From: Absidia repens
Taxonomy: Eukaryota > Mucoromycota > Mucoromycetes > Mucorales > Cunninghamellaceae
Direction of reading: 5' to 3'
Assembly: GCA_002105175.1 (NCBI GenBank)
Contig: MCGE01000007.1
Location: forward strand, 1,488,001-1,552,000
Length of the DNA stretch: 64,000 nt
Positions 25,025 to 36,200 of this stretch are shown piece after piece. The notes beneath the pieces were generated by a model that saw only the letters and a program-made list of their open reading frames with translations, made no database searches and had not been told where the DNA came from. Positions within the stretch are counted from its first letter, which is position 1. Each line of letters opens with the position of its first letter. The translations under genes were made by a program, and so were the position numbers.

Positions 25025-26419
25025 ATGTCAGAAACCATACACAAACAACAATCAGCTGATATGAAGACGGTCCTCAAAACACTCATCCATCACCCTCAGA
25101 GCTTTACTGCCAACGATGCCGAAGATGCGATTAATGATATCATGATGGGGAATGCCACACATAGCCAAATCTCTGCCTTTTTGGTGGCGCTCCGATTACA
25201 AGAAAAAGACTCTGATCCTGCCATTGTTGCCGCCTGTGCCAATGCCATGCGCAGTCATGCTCGATTGATTCCTTACGAACGGTATGAACATATTGAAGGC
25301 AGTGTAGTGGATATTGTGGGTACGGGTGGGGATGGACATGACACTTACAATGTATCGACAACCGCTTCCATTGTTGCCGCTGGTGCTGGTGCCAAGGTGG
25401 CCAAGGTAAGAATGCACCCAGAAAAAAAAGAGGGAGGGGGAATATGATATCATACATAGAGAATGAGAATATTCATCTTGATATGTGTTGTTTTTTTGTT
25501 CTGATAAGCATGGAAACAGGGCAGCATCATCGAAATCAGGGTCAGCGGATTTGATGGAGGCACATGGATGTCATATCAGTGCAGTGGAACCGGACCAAGT
25601 GGCGGATATCCTTGATAAGACCAACTTTTGCTTTTTATTCTCACAAACATACCATCCTGCTATGAAACATGTGGCTGCCTTACGAAAAGAAATTGGTATC
25701 CCTACTGTCTTCAACTTACTGGGTCCAATGAGCAATCCTGCCAAACCTGCGCGTGTGGTCGTCGGTGTTCATTCTCCACAAATCGGTGGTTTGATGGCAA
25801 ATGCATTAAAGTTGACGGGTGTGCAAGGTGCTTTGGTGGTTTGTGGAAATGAAAAGTTGGACGAGGTAAATGATAGAGAATGTGGTGAATTGGATGGCGA
25901 TTGTTATGGACATATTTGACAGGGCATTGACATGATTTTTTTTTTTTTTTTTTGCCTTTTCTCCTTTTAGATCAGTCCATCCGGTGATACAAACGTAAGC
26001 TCTACAAAAAAAAAAAGGACTGCTCTTGGATAATGGAATCGAAATACTCATCATCCTTGGTTTATTTTTTTTTATTTGATATATAGTATTGGAGGGTACA
26101 CGAAAACGGGGATATCACAACAGGTGTATTGCACCCAACCACAGATTTTGGACTAGCAACACATCCATTGTCGGACGTCAAAGGAGGCGACTGTTTTGAA
26201 AATGCAAAGACACTGGAACGTTTACTGGACAACAAATTACCGGACGGTGATCCGATCTTGGACTTTGTTCTATTGAATGCGGCTGCCTTACTTGTGGTAG
26301 GCGGAATTGCCTCGGACTTTAAAGACGGCGTCATCAAGGCACGGACATCCATTCAATCTGGTCAAGCGAAATCTGTACTACTCTCTTTCAGGGACGCCAC
26401 TGCCAAATTACAAGGATAG
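25025..26419 (+). CDS. TRP4: Anthranilate phosphoribosyltransferase (4 exons, 364 aa)
   Basis: Second step of tryptophan biosynthesis: transfers phosphoribosyl from PRPP to anthranilate. ATG at 25025; exons 25025-25405, 25509-25865, 25971-25994 and 26087-26419 all join in phase 0. The PRPP-binding loop is GTGGDGHDTYNVST (exon 1). The KHGNRAASSKSGSADLMEAHG block spans intron 1; NLLGPMSNPA is in exon 2. Exon 3 is only 24 nt and encodes eight residues (ISPSGDTN) that bridge the GNEKLDE and WRVHENG blocks. Length is normal for a monofunctional enzyme. TTTAG repeats lie directly after the stop. Confidence 0.95.
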
Positions 26420-27348
26420 ATTAGTTTTAGTTTTAGTTTAGTTTAGTTTATATATTAGATTTTTGTATTATTGGAAACGTACATATACACCCACACACCC
26501 TTCTTTTTTTTTATCTTTTTTTTTTTTTAGCATTCTCTTATATCACCATTTTTTTTTTTTAGTATGAAATCATTATAGTACCCCTCTTCCATTATATTAT
26601 CATCATCTTTTTTTTATTGTCAGCATATTTGTACTACATTGTTGATGATTGACCCTGCAAAAAATAAAATAAAAAGATCGCCAAGAGCTTTATACCGAAA
26701 AACAGACTTTAGCTTTATTAGGAAAGCAAATCAAAAATTGAATCAAAGAGGAGATAAAAAAATAGTTTATTTTGCAGATTGGGGGGATGGGATGATAAAA
26801 TAAATGTAGGGGATTGGACTAGACTATGATTGCTAAAATGTGGCATAGTGGGAGAATGAGAGGGCTTTAATGAAGTTAATCTACAGTGTGGTAGGGACTA
26901 TGCTAATGGTGGAAATATCCAAAGTGCAGGTCACTTGGATGTTATGTGTCAATGAGAGTGTCCTGGATTCCATAGAATACTCCGTTGTGCGTAGACGTGA
27001 TTGCTAGTATTTGAGATATCGACACCATTGTTTTATAAATAAATATAAACAGGATCAGCTTCGTTGAATGTTATTAAAAAAAAACTTGCTGGGTTTGACG
27101 ATTCGTAGTAATGATCGGCCAATTGTTTCATTGGTATTTTGGGTCCTCATTGTCTGCGTCGTCCAAGCTGATGATGATGATGTCAGCTTGTTGTTGACGG
27201 AAGGATGATGATAATCAATGATAGATCATGCGTCATAGGTCTATTTCAATATTTGTTGCTGTTACAGCCTAACTAGCACTCTATTTTTCAAAAACAATGT
27301 TAGTCGTTTATTTCAATAACAGGTTGGTTTTTTTGGGGGGTGGCTTTC
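26420..27348. other. Intergenic DNA downstream of TRP4
   Basis: (TTTAG)n at 26422-26450 directly follows the TRP4 stop, then T-rich sequence. No gene recognised to 27348. Confidence 0.5.
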
Positions 27349-27838
27349 TTACAGTCTCATAAATACCAAACACAGATCCTGGTTACGAGATAAGATGTCA
27401 CGATGTAGTGAAAATGATCCTTGGTCGTCACAGTAAACCCGGTCGAGTGCATTTCGTCGCTGCTTTTGCTGAGATTCCAAGGTAATAGTGCGCACCGGTT
27501 CAGTAGGACATTTGATCTTGCTTGCAGTTGGTTCTAGAACGGAGCTTGGCTTGTGTTTTTGATATGCCACTTCAGCAAAATATAAAATAAAAAAAAGTTA
27601 TATTGTTAAATGACACTTCATAAAAATACACAGATATGATATTCTTATCGTTTCATACTATCATCATAAGGTTGAGACTGGACATAATTTCTCTTGATAG
27701 TCTGACCACCGTGTTTTTGGCGACTATCTTGTTCTTGGTTACCGATTTAGGAAAAGGAAGAAAAAAAAGTTATACCACGACTCAGGTCAAACTAGCCATT
27801 CACTTTTAAGTACCGCTCACGATGACAAAAATAGACAT
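27349..27838 (-). CDS. Possible small protein of unknown function (3 exons, about 106 aa)
   Basis: Three minus-strand segments, 27814-27838 (ATG at 27838), 27659-27733 and 27349-27569, join in consistent phase through GT-AG introns of 80 and 89 nt. They give a hydrophilic protein with a Lys/Gln/Arg-rich middle and a C-terminus ending LCLVFMRL. The first donor is GTACTT, less standard than elsewhere in the window. No family was recognised. It could also be a chance chain of open frames upstream of the divergent GDP-mannose pyrophosphorylase gene. Confidence 0.3.
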
Positions 27839-28028
27839 GACGGGAATGAATGATTGGTCGTCGATCACTGATTTTTCAGCTAAACCCGAAAAGTTTTTGC
27901 AGCACCATAAATTAGCTTGTTACCTATTTTTATTATTATTCTTTTCTTCTTCTTTTTCTGCTCATCATCTTTTTTTTTTTCTTACTTTTTTTCTTCACTT
28001 TTTTCACATCAAATTTATAATATATACC

Positions 28029-29438
28029 ATGAAGGCCCTTATTCTTGTTGGAGGTAAGTAACAAGTATATATATATATATATATATATTGCATTACTGTT
28101 GTTAGACAACGATTGACTTATCACTTTACGTGTCTTTTATCATTATAGGTTTCGGTACTCGTTTGAGACCCCTTACCCTTACTCTTCCTAAACCTTTGGT
28201 TGAATTCGCTAACCGTCCTATGATTCTTCATCAAATTGAAAGCTTAGCCAAGGTAAAATATATATTGAGGTGCTGATGCTGTTGACAATGATGATGATAA
28301 TGATGATGAAAGAATGGGCATGCTGGGATAAGCTGGAATAATGATGAAAAACAAGATACTGATGGAATCAACCACCCTTTTTTTTTGTTATGTGATATTG
28401 ATAGGCTGGTGTTACTGATATTGTATTGGCTGTGAACTACCGCCCTGAAATCATGGTGGCGGCTTTGAAAGAATATGAAGAAATCTACAATGTCAAGATC
28501 ACATTCTCTGTCGAAACAGAACCTTTGGGTACGGCTGGTCCTTTAGCTTTGGCAAGAGATATTTTGGGCAAGGATGATTCTCCCTTCTTTGTGTTGAACA
28601 GTGATATTATTTGTGATTATCCCTTTGAACAATTACGTGATTTCCATCTTTCTCACTCAAATGAAGGTACCATTGTTGTTACCAAGGTTGATGATCCTTC
28701 CAAGTATGGTGTTATTGTCAACGAACCTGGCCATGCCTCCAAGATTGAACGCTTTGTAGAAAAACCCAAGGAATTCATCAGCAACAAGATTAATGCTGGT
28801 ATTTACATTCTGAGCCCTTCTGTGCTGGATCGTATTGAGGTAAGTCAACAAGGGGAGTGCGAATCGGATATCAAACAATGGATACTTATTATTTATTATA
28901 TCATTAGCTCAAGCCCACTTCTATTGAAAAGGAAGTATTCCCATATATTGCTCAAGATGGCCAATTACACACATTTGATCTCGAAGGTTTTTGGATGGAT
29001 GTTGGTCAACCCAAGGACTTTTTGACCGGCACTTGCCTCTATTTGTCTCACTTGTCCAAGAAGAATCCTCAAGAATTAGCCAACCCTACTTTGGATTATG
29101 TACACAAAGGTAATGTGATGGTCCACCCTACAGCCAAGATTGGTAAGGGATGCCGTATTGGTCCTAATGTGGTGGTGGGTCCCAACGTAGTGGTAGGTGA
29201 TGGTGTCCGTCTTCAACGTTGTGTCATTTTGGAAGGTGCGAATATTAAGGACTTTGCTTGGGTGCATTCAAGTATTGTTGGTTGGCATTCATCGGTGGGT
29301 CGCTGGTCTCGATTGGAAGGATGCTCTGTACTGGGTGACGATGTGACCATCAAGGATGAAATCTATGTCAATGGTGGTTCCATTCTGCCACACAAGAGCA
29401 TTGCCGCCAATATCACTGAGCCTCAAATCATTATGTAA
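28029..29438 (+). CDS. MPG1: GDP-mannose pyrophosphorylase (mannose-1-phosphate guanylyltransferase; 4 exons, 364 aa)
   Basis: Makes GDP-mannose from mannose-1-phosphate and GTP, the donor for N- and O-glycosylation, GPI anchors and wall mannans; cytosolic. Exon 1 is 25 nt (ATG at 28029), then 28149-28252, 28405-28839 and 28908-29438, in phase. The nucleotide-binding signature [11 protein letters not shown] is split by intron 1. Also visible are [31 protein letters not shown] and, after intron 3, [11 protein letters not shown]. The C-terminal left-handed beta-helix hexapeptides ([17 protein letters not shown]) end in the canonical PQIIM. Length and motifs are those of yeast PSA1/VIG9. Confidence 0.96.
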
Positions 29439-30409
29439 ATAGACTTTATCCCTCCCCTCCGTTAATCATCTCTCCCTCCATCATTATCACTTGTGTTTTT
29501 ATTCTTTTACATCTCCCTTACTCTCGATTTTATTTATTCTGTTTACTCTTACTCTTCCCCACTATTCCATCAATCTTTTTAATTGTCCTTTTTGAATAAA
29601 AATCACTTTTCTTTTTTGAACATTATTATTTTTTACGTCGCAAATAGAGTTTATCATGTCTTCTCTTCTTGGGTTTGGGTGACATTGTTAATGTTGTCGA
29701 TGATAAGGCTGGTCTATTTAGCGCCTAAGTATCGTAGAATATGTTATCCGAGAAGAAAATAGGCCGGGAGGCGTGGTGTGGGTAAACAACAATGGGGTAT
29801 GGGAACAGCAAAGATGAATTTACAAAAATCCAAAAAAGAAAAAGTCAGGGTCGTTGATATATATTTGTAGTGAGATGGGACAGTCTTCGGTTTCAGAAAG
29901 AAAAAAAAAATAGAAAGCTGTTTCGCCCATATGGTATCCACGTTTATTATCAAATGATGTCAAGATTGGACGGTGAGTGGTTCGGGAGAGATTTGCCTTT
30001 TATATTTTTGGTTTGTGCTGAGAAAGGCGATGAATCAGGCAAGAAAAACGGGATTCCTTCGCTGAAACTCGAACGTCTCAGGCTTAGGTTTATGATATAA
30101 AAATAAAAAAGTCCTTGAATATATATGACATGATGTATTGTATGAGGGTATTGTATTTGTATATGGGAATGAGGAACAAAAAACTTTTTTTTTTTTTATC
30201 ATATCATGTGTATAATACCATGTTTATTCCGCGAACCTTGAAAGGAGTGACATATTAAAACAAAGGTTTTAGAACAAATAGTTAGTTATGACTAAAACTT
30301 TCTTCTTCTTTCTCTCCTCTCGATTTTCATCTCTTTGGCTACATTTTTTTTTTATTTTTTCTCAAAAAAAAAGATACCTTTTTTTTTCAGTTTTTCAACA
30401 TACATTTTC
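29439..30409. other. Intergenic DNA between MPG1 and the small secreted-peptide gene
   Basis: A pyrimidine-rich 3' flank with an AATAAA-type signal (about 29595) is followed by AT-rich sequence with T runs (30187-30199, 30344-30360). No gene recognised; a frame at 29870-30100 has no supporting features. Confidence 0.5.
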
Positions 30410-30696
30410 ATGCTAATAAAAGAATTAACATCACGATTGGTCTCTCTCATTGTGATTACCATATTTGTCCATCACTCCTTTGCTGCCACAATCAGTAAGT
30501 TAGCTCATTTTGCCGTCATCATTTTTTTTAACGCAGTTACAATTAATGAATTTTTTTTTATATTCAAGTAAACGCAGCAGATCCTGATGCTGGCAGAGTT
30601 TGCCTTGTTGGATTACATGATTGTCCTGACGGAATGGTGTGCATTGTAGATGCAGACAATTATGGTCACTGTGGTCCGGCACCGAAGTCTAGCTGA
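30410..30696 (+). CDS. Small secreted four-cysteine peptide (2 exons, 70 aa)
   Basis: ATG at 30410. Exon 1 (30410-30494) encodes a hydrophobic signal peptide (SLIVITIFVHHSFA, likely cut before or after Ala26); exon 2 (30569-30696) joins in phase. The mature part is about 44 residues, acidic, with four cysteines spaced C-x6-C-x5-C-x9-C in VCLVGLHDCPDGMVCIVDAD followed by YGHCGP. No transmembrane segment follows the signal. The layout fits a disulfide-stabilised secreted or wall-associated fungal peptide; the function is unknown. It sits 97 bp before CIA30 on the same strand. Confidence 0.65.
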
Positions 30697-30792
30697 GTTT
30701 CATTTTTTTTTTTTTTTTTTTTTTTTTGCGCTTTCGGCCATCTTGAATAAAGTCACTTTCTCTTTCAATTCTCTTCTCATTTTTTATATACC

Positions 30793-31713
30793 ATGTTTTC
30801 ATTTCTGCGACGAACTGCTAGTGTAGCTGCTGATTCAACTGCAAAAGGTAATGATAAAACTCTTTTATCTATAAAAATCACAGTCTTTGCTTCTTTATTT
30901 ACTTTTTTTTTTTTTTTTTTTTTTTAACCAATGTCAAACACAATATAGCTCTCCGTATGGATGGCCTTCAAGGTTGGCAAAGAGAACTGCCTATGCTCTC
31001 TCTCAAAACAAAGGAAGATTTAGATTCTTGGGCTATTGGAAGTGATAAGGATATTGGTGGATTTTCAGAAGCAGCATTAGATATTACGACAGAAAACGTT
31101 GGACGATTCCATGGCAATCTCTCAATGGATTTGCCTGCCAATCCAGAAATTCAACAAAGTGGATACGCTGCTATACGGTCAAAGGTAAACTATTAAAGAA
31201 AGTAATATTTGGGAAACTATGATAACTGAAGGGTATGGAACATTCTTTTTTTGTCCTATACAGGCTAGGGCATCCTCCATGTTTGGTACACCGTGTTGGG
31301 ATACAAGCTTGTTTAGGTATTTGGCGCTTCGAGTACGTGGTGACGAACGCAAATACTTCGTCAATATTCAAACGGACGGTGTCATTCAAACAGACTTATA
31401 TCAGCATCGACTCTTTTTAAGGACACCTGGTCAATGGGAAACAGTGATGGTAATAGGGAACCCTCAGGCAATATGATAATAATTATTGTTTTTCGTTAAC
31501 GCCTTACCTTCACATTAGATACCTTTTCGGGACTTTATCTTGACGAACAACGGGATGATTCAAGAACAACAAATCGAAATGTTTAGAGAAAAGGTCAAGA
31601 CAGTGGGCATCTCACTTACGGACAAGAAGAACGGACCCTTCAGTCTTGAAATAGAAACTATTAGTGCTGTCAATACAGAATTTACAGAAGGTGACATGGA
31701 TAGATTAGAATAG
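30793..31713 (+). CDS. CIA30: Complex I intermediate-associated protein 30 (CIA30/NDUFAF1; 4 exons, 223 aa)
   Basis: Mitochondrial chaperone for assembly of NADH:ubiquinone oxidoreductase. ATG at 30793; exons 30793-30847, 30949-31184, 31264-31449 and 31519-31713 are in phase. The basic N-terminus MFSFLRRTASVAAD is a likely presequence. The CIA30 domain shows DSWAIGSDKDIGGFSEAAL, YLALRVRGDERKYFVNIQTD, a TPGQWETVMIPFRDF stretch spanning intron 3, and VGISLTDKKNGPFSLEIE. Length is near that of fungal CIA30 proteins. It implies that the organism keeps a canonical complex I. Confidence 0.93.
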
Positions 31714-32143
31714 AATACATTAAATGTAGAAATAATGCTCCTTTCCCATTATCTCTATCCTTCCTCTCTTATATTGTATCTAGTTAATAGTCTTGCACGG
31801 TGTTATATGCATTTTATCTTCCCTTCTTCCCCCCCCCCCCTCTTCTTCGTTTGTAACTATTTTATTTACCTTGTACTTTTTTTTTTTTTTTTTTTTTTTT
31901 TACTATTGTGTTGTTGATCAATAAAAAAAATTGTTGGGAAATCTATTACATATGACTAGGTCTAGATATTACAATGCATGTTCACAGTGGTAGGTAGCTG
32001 TTTATGTTGGTCTATCGGGATTCAAAATATATATAGGCTAGGGCCCAGACATTTTTTTAATGGAAGATTTGAGTCGTGCTTGTTTTTTTTTAACCCCTTC
32101 TTCCTTTTTTTTTTCCTCATCCGCAAAAGCACAACGCCCGAAA

Positions 32144-32736
32144 ATGACTTTAAAGGAACTGAAGATCAAAACCAATGTGGTAGTACGGTATGTTCGGCAA
32201 ATACGCAAACTATCGCGTCTCTACTTTAACTTCTCTTTTTTCTTCTATATAGCATCAACAAGGAACAAGCAGCGTATGGAAAAGAAGCTGAGACACAACA
32301 AAAACGTATTGATAAACTTATTGCTGAAGGCGCTGATGAAGCTGACGTTAGAAAACAGGTAGTTATAATAGCTAAATCGTGATGGCCTCTAACAAGATAT
32401 TCTCCCTCCTCACTAACTTTTTCCTTTTTTTTTGATAGAAAGAAGTGCTTGACGAAACCTTCCAGATGATCCCTGACGTCAAGAAACGACTAGCTGTGGC
32501 ATACAAAGACTTACAAGACAAAGCGGTAATTGAAAATAAGAAAAGAAACTGATGATAGGTGCACTCGGAGGCTGCTCGGGGAAAAATGCAATATGTCTGA
32601 ACTTTCTTTTTTTGTGGTTCTGGGTAATGGGCCATTTATATAAATATCTTTGTAGGATGATCCACAATATGAAGGAACTGAAGAATTACAGCAAGCTCAA
32701 TCTGTCCTTGGCTCAATTGATCCTGAAACCCTGTAA
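32144..32736 (+). CDS. TBCA: Tubulin-folding cofactor A (4 exons, 105 aa)
   Basis: Cytosolic chaperone that captures beta-tubulin released from CCT (yeast Rbl2). ATG at 32144; exons 32144-32187, 32253-32358, 32439-32525 and 32656-32736 join in phase. The product is an all-helical coiled coil with family blocks LKELKIKTNVVVR, KEAETQQKRIDKLI, DVRKQKEVLDETFQMIPD and DPETL at the C-terminus. The size matches the roughly 105-110 aa family. Upstream frames that extend past the ATG are non-conserved. Confidence 0.9.
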
Positions 32737-33244
32737 TTTGTTTACATTTTGTGTTAGAATACCTCTTCAATCCCCCTTTTTTTTATATATCTTTTATTTA
32801 TTTTTTTACTACTACTTTACATGCTGTCACCTTGTTTGGGTTACATGCTTCGAATAAATGTGTGCAATTTTCAGACTCCGGACTACTTCTTGGAAATGAT
32901 AAAAATAACATTTTTCGGACTCTTAGTCGCCTTTTTCTTTGTTTGTCTCCTTTTCCTTTTTTTTTCTCTTTTGTTTTTTTCTCTTGTTCAAAAAAACAAC
33001 CAACCTCATTCTTTTATCTTCCCCTTTGTCATCTTATTCTGGTGTCTCTTGTATCTCATTTTATACTGGTAACTGAAATATGAAAAAAAATAACAGTAAC
33101 ATATTTGGCTCCTGACTTGATTGATCATTGACTGACCTCTTCCTCCTAACCCCTTCTCCCCCCTCCTTGATAATAGGTACACGATCTTCTGAAACTTCAC
33201 AAGACTCACTTTTATCAATATACAGACTTTGGTGGTGAACAAGG
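32737..33244. other. Promoter region of the myosin-chitin synthase gene
   Basis: 508 bp, T-rich and pyrimidine-rich (32770-33060), with no gene. Confidence 0.5.
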
Positions 33245-36200
33245 ATGCAAGACGAAACTCGTACTGATCTGACAAGTCTTCCTCATGAAAGCAACAAGGG
33301 GCCTTCTGAAGATGCTATTCTCCACCTTCTACAAAGCCGGTTCAAGCATGGACTACCTTATACCCGACTTGGTCACTCTATTCTTATTGCGGTGAATCCT
33401 TATCAGCCTCTTGACTTATTGAATGATGCTACTTTACAATCTTATGCTGACGTTTGTTACCGTGATCTCTCTGAATCCAAACCTATCATGCAACCTCACG
33501 TCTATGATTTGGCAGCAAAGGTTTACTTCCATATGCGACGAACTGGTCAAGATCAATCTATCATACTCAGGTAATTAATTGTTAAATAATTATCAAGGAG
33601 GGGAGGGAGGCGGAAGTGATGGGGGAAGAGGTCTGACAATGGATGAAGGTTTTTTTTTTAAAGTTAGCTGTGGTATAAATATCTTCAATTTCCATATATA
33701 TATTTTGTGTATCATACCAAAAAGCGGCAACTGACTGATTGATTTTTTTTTTTTAAATAGTGGGATCACTGGTTCTGGGAAAAGTACTACCCGGGCTCAT
33801 CTTTTAGAACAAATCCTTTTGTTGTCTACTCATACCAAGAAGGAACGTAAACTACAGCAACAAATTCGGCAATCATCTGTCATTCTGGAGGCTTTTGGGC
33901 ATGCTCGTACCTCTCAAAATAAATCGGCATCTCAATTTGGACAATTTCAGGAAATTCAACTGAACGAACGAGGGCACTTGGTGGGTGCACAATCATTGAC
34001 TTTTGCATTCGACAAATATCGGTTATTGGCTACTCGACGTGGACGATTGGGCGAACGAACCTATCATGTCTTTTATTCCCTTTTGGCTGGTACCACTCCC
34101 GAAGAAAAAACAGCATTGTATATCAACTTTGATCTAGACCATTTTTATTACTTGAACAACCAACATTTGACAACGGAAGATGAAGTCCACTTCGGTGATT
34201 TGAAAACGGCTCTCAAGACTTGTGGGTTCAAAGCCTCTATGGTGACTGCCATGTTTCAACTCTTATCGGCAATTTTACATATGGGCAACTTGCAATTTAC
34301 GGAACCTGAAGATTCGATGGTACAAGATGCATGTGCGGTGAAAAACGTGGATGTACTACAAGCTGTAGCGGCTTTACTCGGTGTTTCTCCTCACAAACTG
34401 GAAACCGCTTTGACTTACAAATTACGATTGATCCGGAACGAACTCTGTACAGTGTTTTTGAATCCTCGTGCAGCTGAAGAACAACGGGATGCCTTTGCTT
34501 GTGCTTTGTATCATTCACTCTTTGTATGGATTGTCGAAAACCTCAATACCAAGTTATGTCATGGCGACCCGGCAAACTTTATTGGTCTCATGGATTTGCC
34601 AGGGTTCCAGAACTTCTCGAAAACGGACGACAATGGCTTTGAGCAATTCTGCTTCAACTTTGCAAACGAACGACTTCACCAATTCATGATTCAGCAACAA
34701 TTCAATGATGATAACAGTGAAGCACTACAAGACGGACTTTTATTACCCAAGGTGTTGACAATGGATAATATTGGCTGTTTGGATTTGCTTGGCGGCAACA
34801 ACGGCAACAATGGTGGTACAAGTGGCCTTGTCGGTGCTGTCAACAAAGCGAGCGCCAAATATCAAACAGGTGCGACAGATGCCACTGATGCAAATCTTTT
34901 GGCTACCATGCAGCGTCAATACAACGGCCATCCTTCCTTCATCTCAGCACAGTCATTCTCATTTGGCATTCATCATTACGGCGGTACGGTGCATTACTCC
35001 GTGGACCACTTTTTGGATCGAAATATGGACAGTATGTCACCAGATTTTGTCAGTCTTTTACGTGACCACAGCTCCAACAACTTTGTGTCATCTCTTTTCC
35101 AAAGTATGGCCATGGCAACGGAATCTCACCCCAAGGACGATCGCACCATTGTCAAAGCACAACTCACCTCAAAACCAACACGGGCACCCTCCATGCGACG
35201 CAAAACGACCAAACGACTCCAGCGCAAAAACACCACAAAACAAACACCTGCCATTCCCGAAGAATCAGAAGCCGCAGACATCACAACACCAACAACAGCA
35301 GCAGAGGATACACCGGATGCTTATCTCGACGAGGAAATCAAAGTGTCGACAGTTTTGGATCAGCTTTACACCACACTTAGTGATCTCTTTGTGACCATGG
35401 CAGGAACGCAAATCTACAACGTGATTCATATTCGACCCAACGACATGCAAGCACCCGATACATTAGACAGCAATCGTGTCAAGAACCAACTGCGATCGTT
35501 TTTGCTTTCTGATTTGACATTGCGACGAAGCAAAGAGTATGTCATCAATTATACCTATGGCGAATTTGTGACCCGTTATGAAATGCTAATGGCCCGCATG
35601 GTGGATACAACAACCAATAGACCGGAACGTGAACTGACGGAATCCCTTTACGCTTTTATGAATTGGAATGATCAAAATGCCTTCCTTGGTCGGGAGCTGA
35701 TTTGGCTGGCGTACGGTCCTTGGAAGGAATTGGAAGATGGCTTGCGTTTGGCTGAAAAGGATGCACGTGCAAAATCAAAGGGCGGTTTGGATGCATCAAG
35801 TGAAATGGCGGCTGGTGCAGTGGCAGGCGCGGCTCTTGGTGCTGCTGCCGGTGGCGCTGGCATGGGTGATGATGGAATGCAAGAAATGCGATCATTACCT
35901 CTCTCCGATAACAACAACCCTATGTATGATGGTGGTCATGCTCCTCCTGCGTTTGGTGAACAAGGTCCCAATTATTCTGGTCATGACGATAGTTATTTAT
36001 TGGCTCCTCCTCATATGACAGGTACTGCCAGTATGTATGGTGGAAGCTATGCCGCTAGTGAAGATGGAAACCGTCGCGATGATATGGCAAGTCAATGGGG
36101 TGATGAATCTGAATGGGGTATCAATGGCCTTGGCGAAGGGTAAGTGATATAGATATAAATATGTGAACAAAGGGAAAAAGACCAGAAGGGAACTTACACT

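Noticed and set aside
29870..30100. 76-codon plus-strand frame downstream of MPG1
   Set aside because: No conserved features; probably chance.
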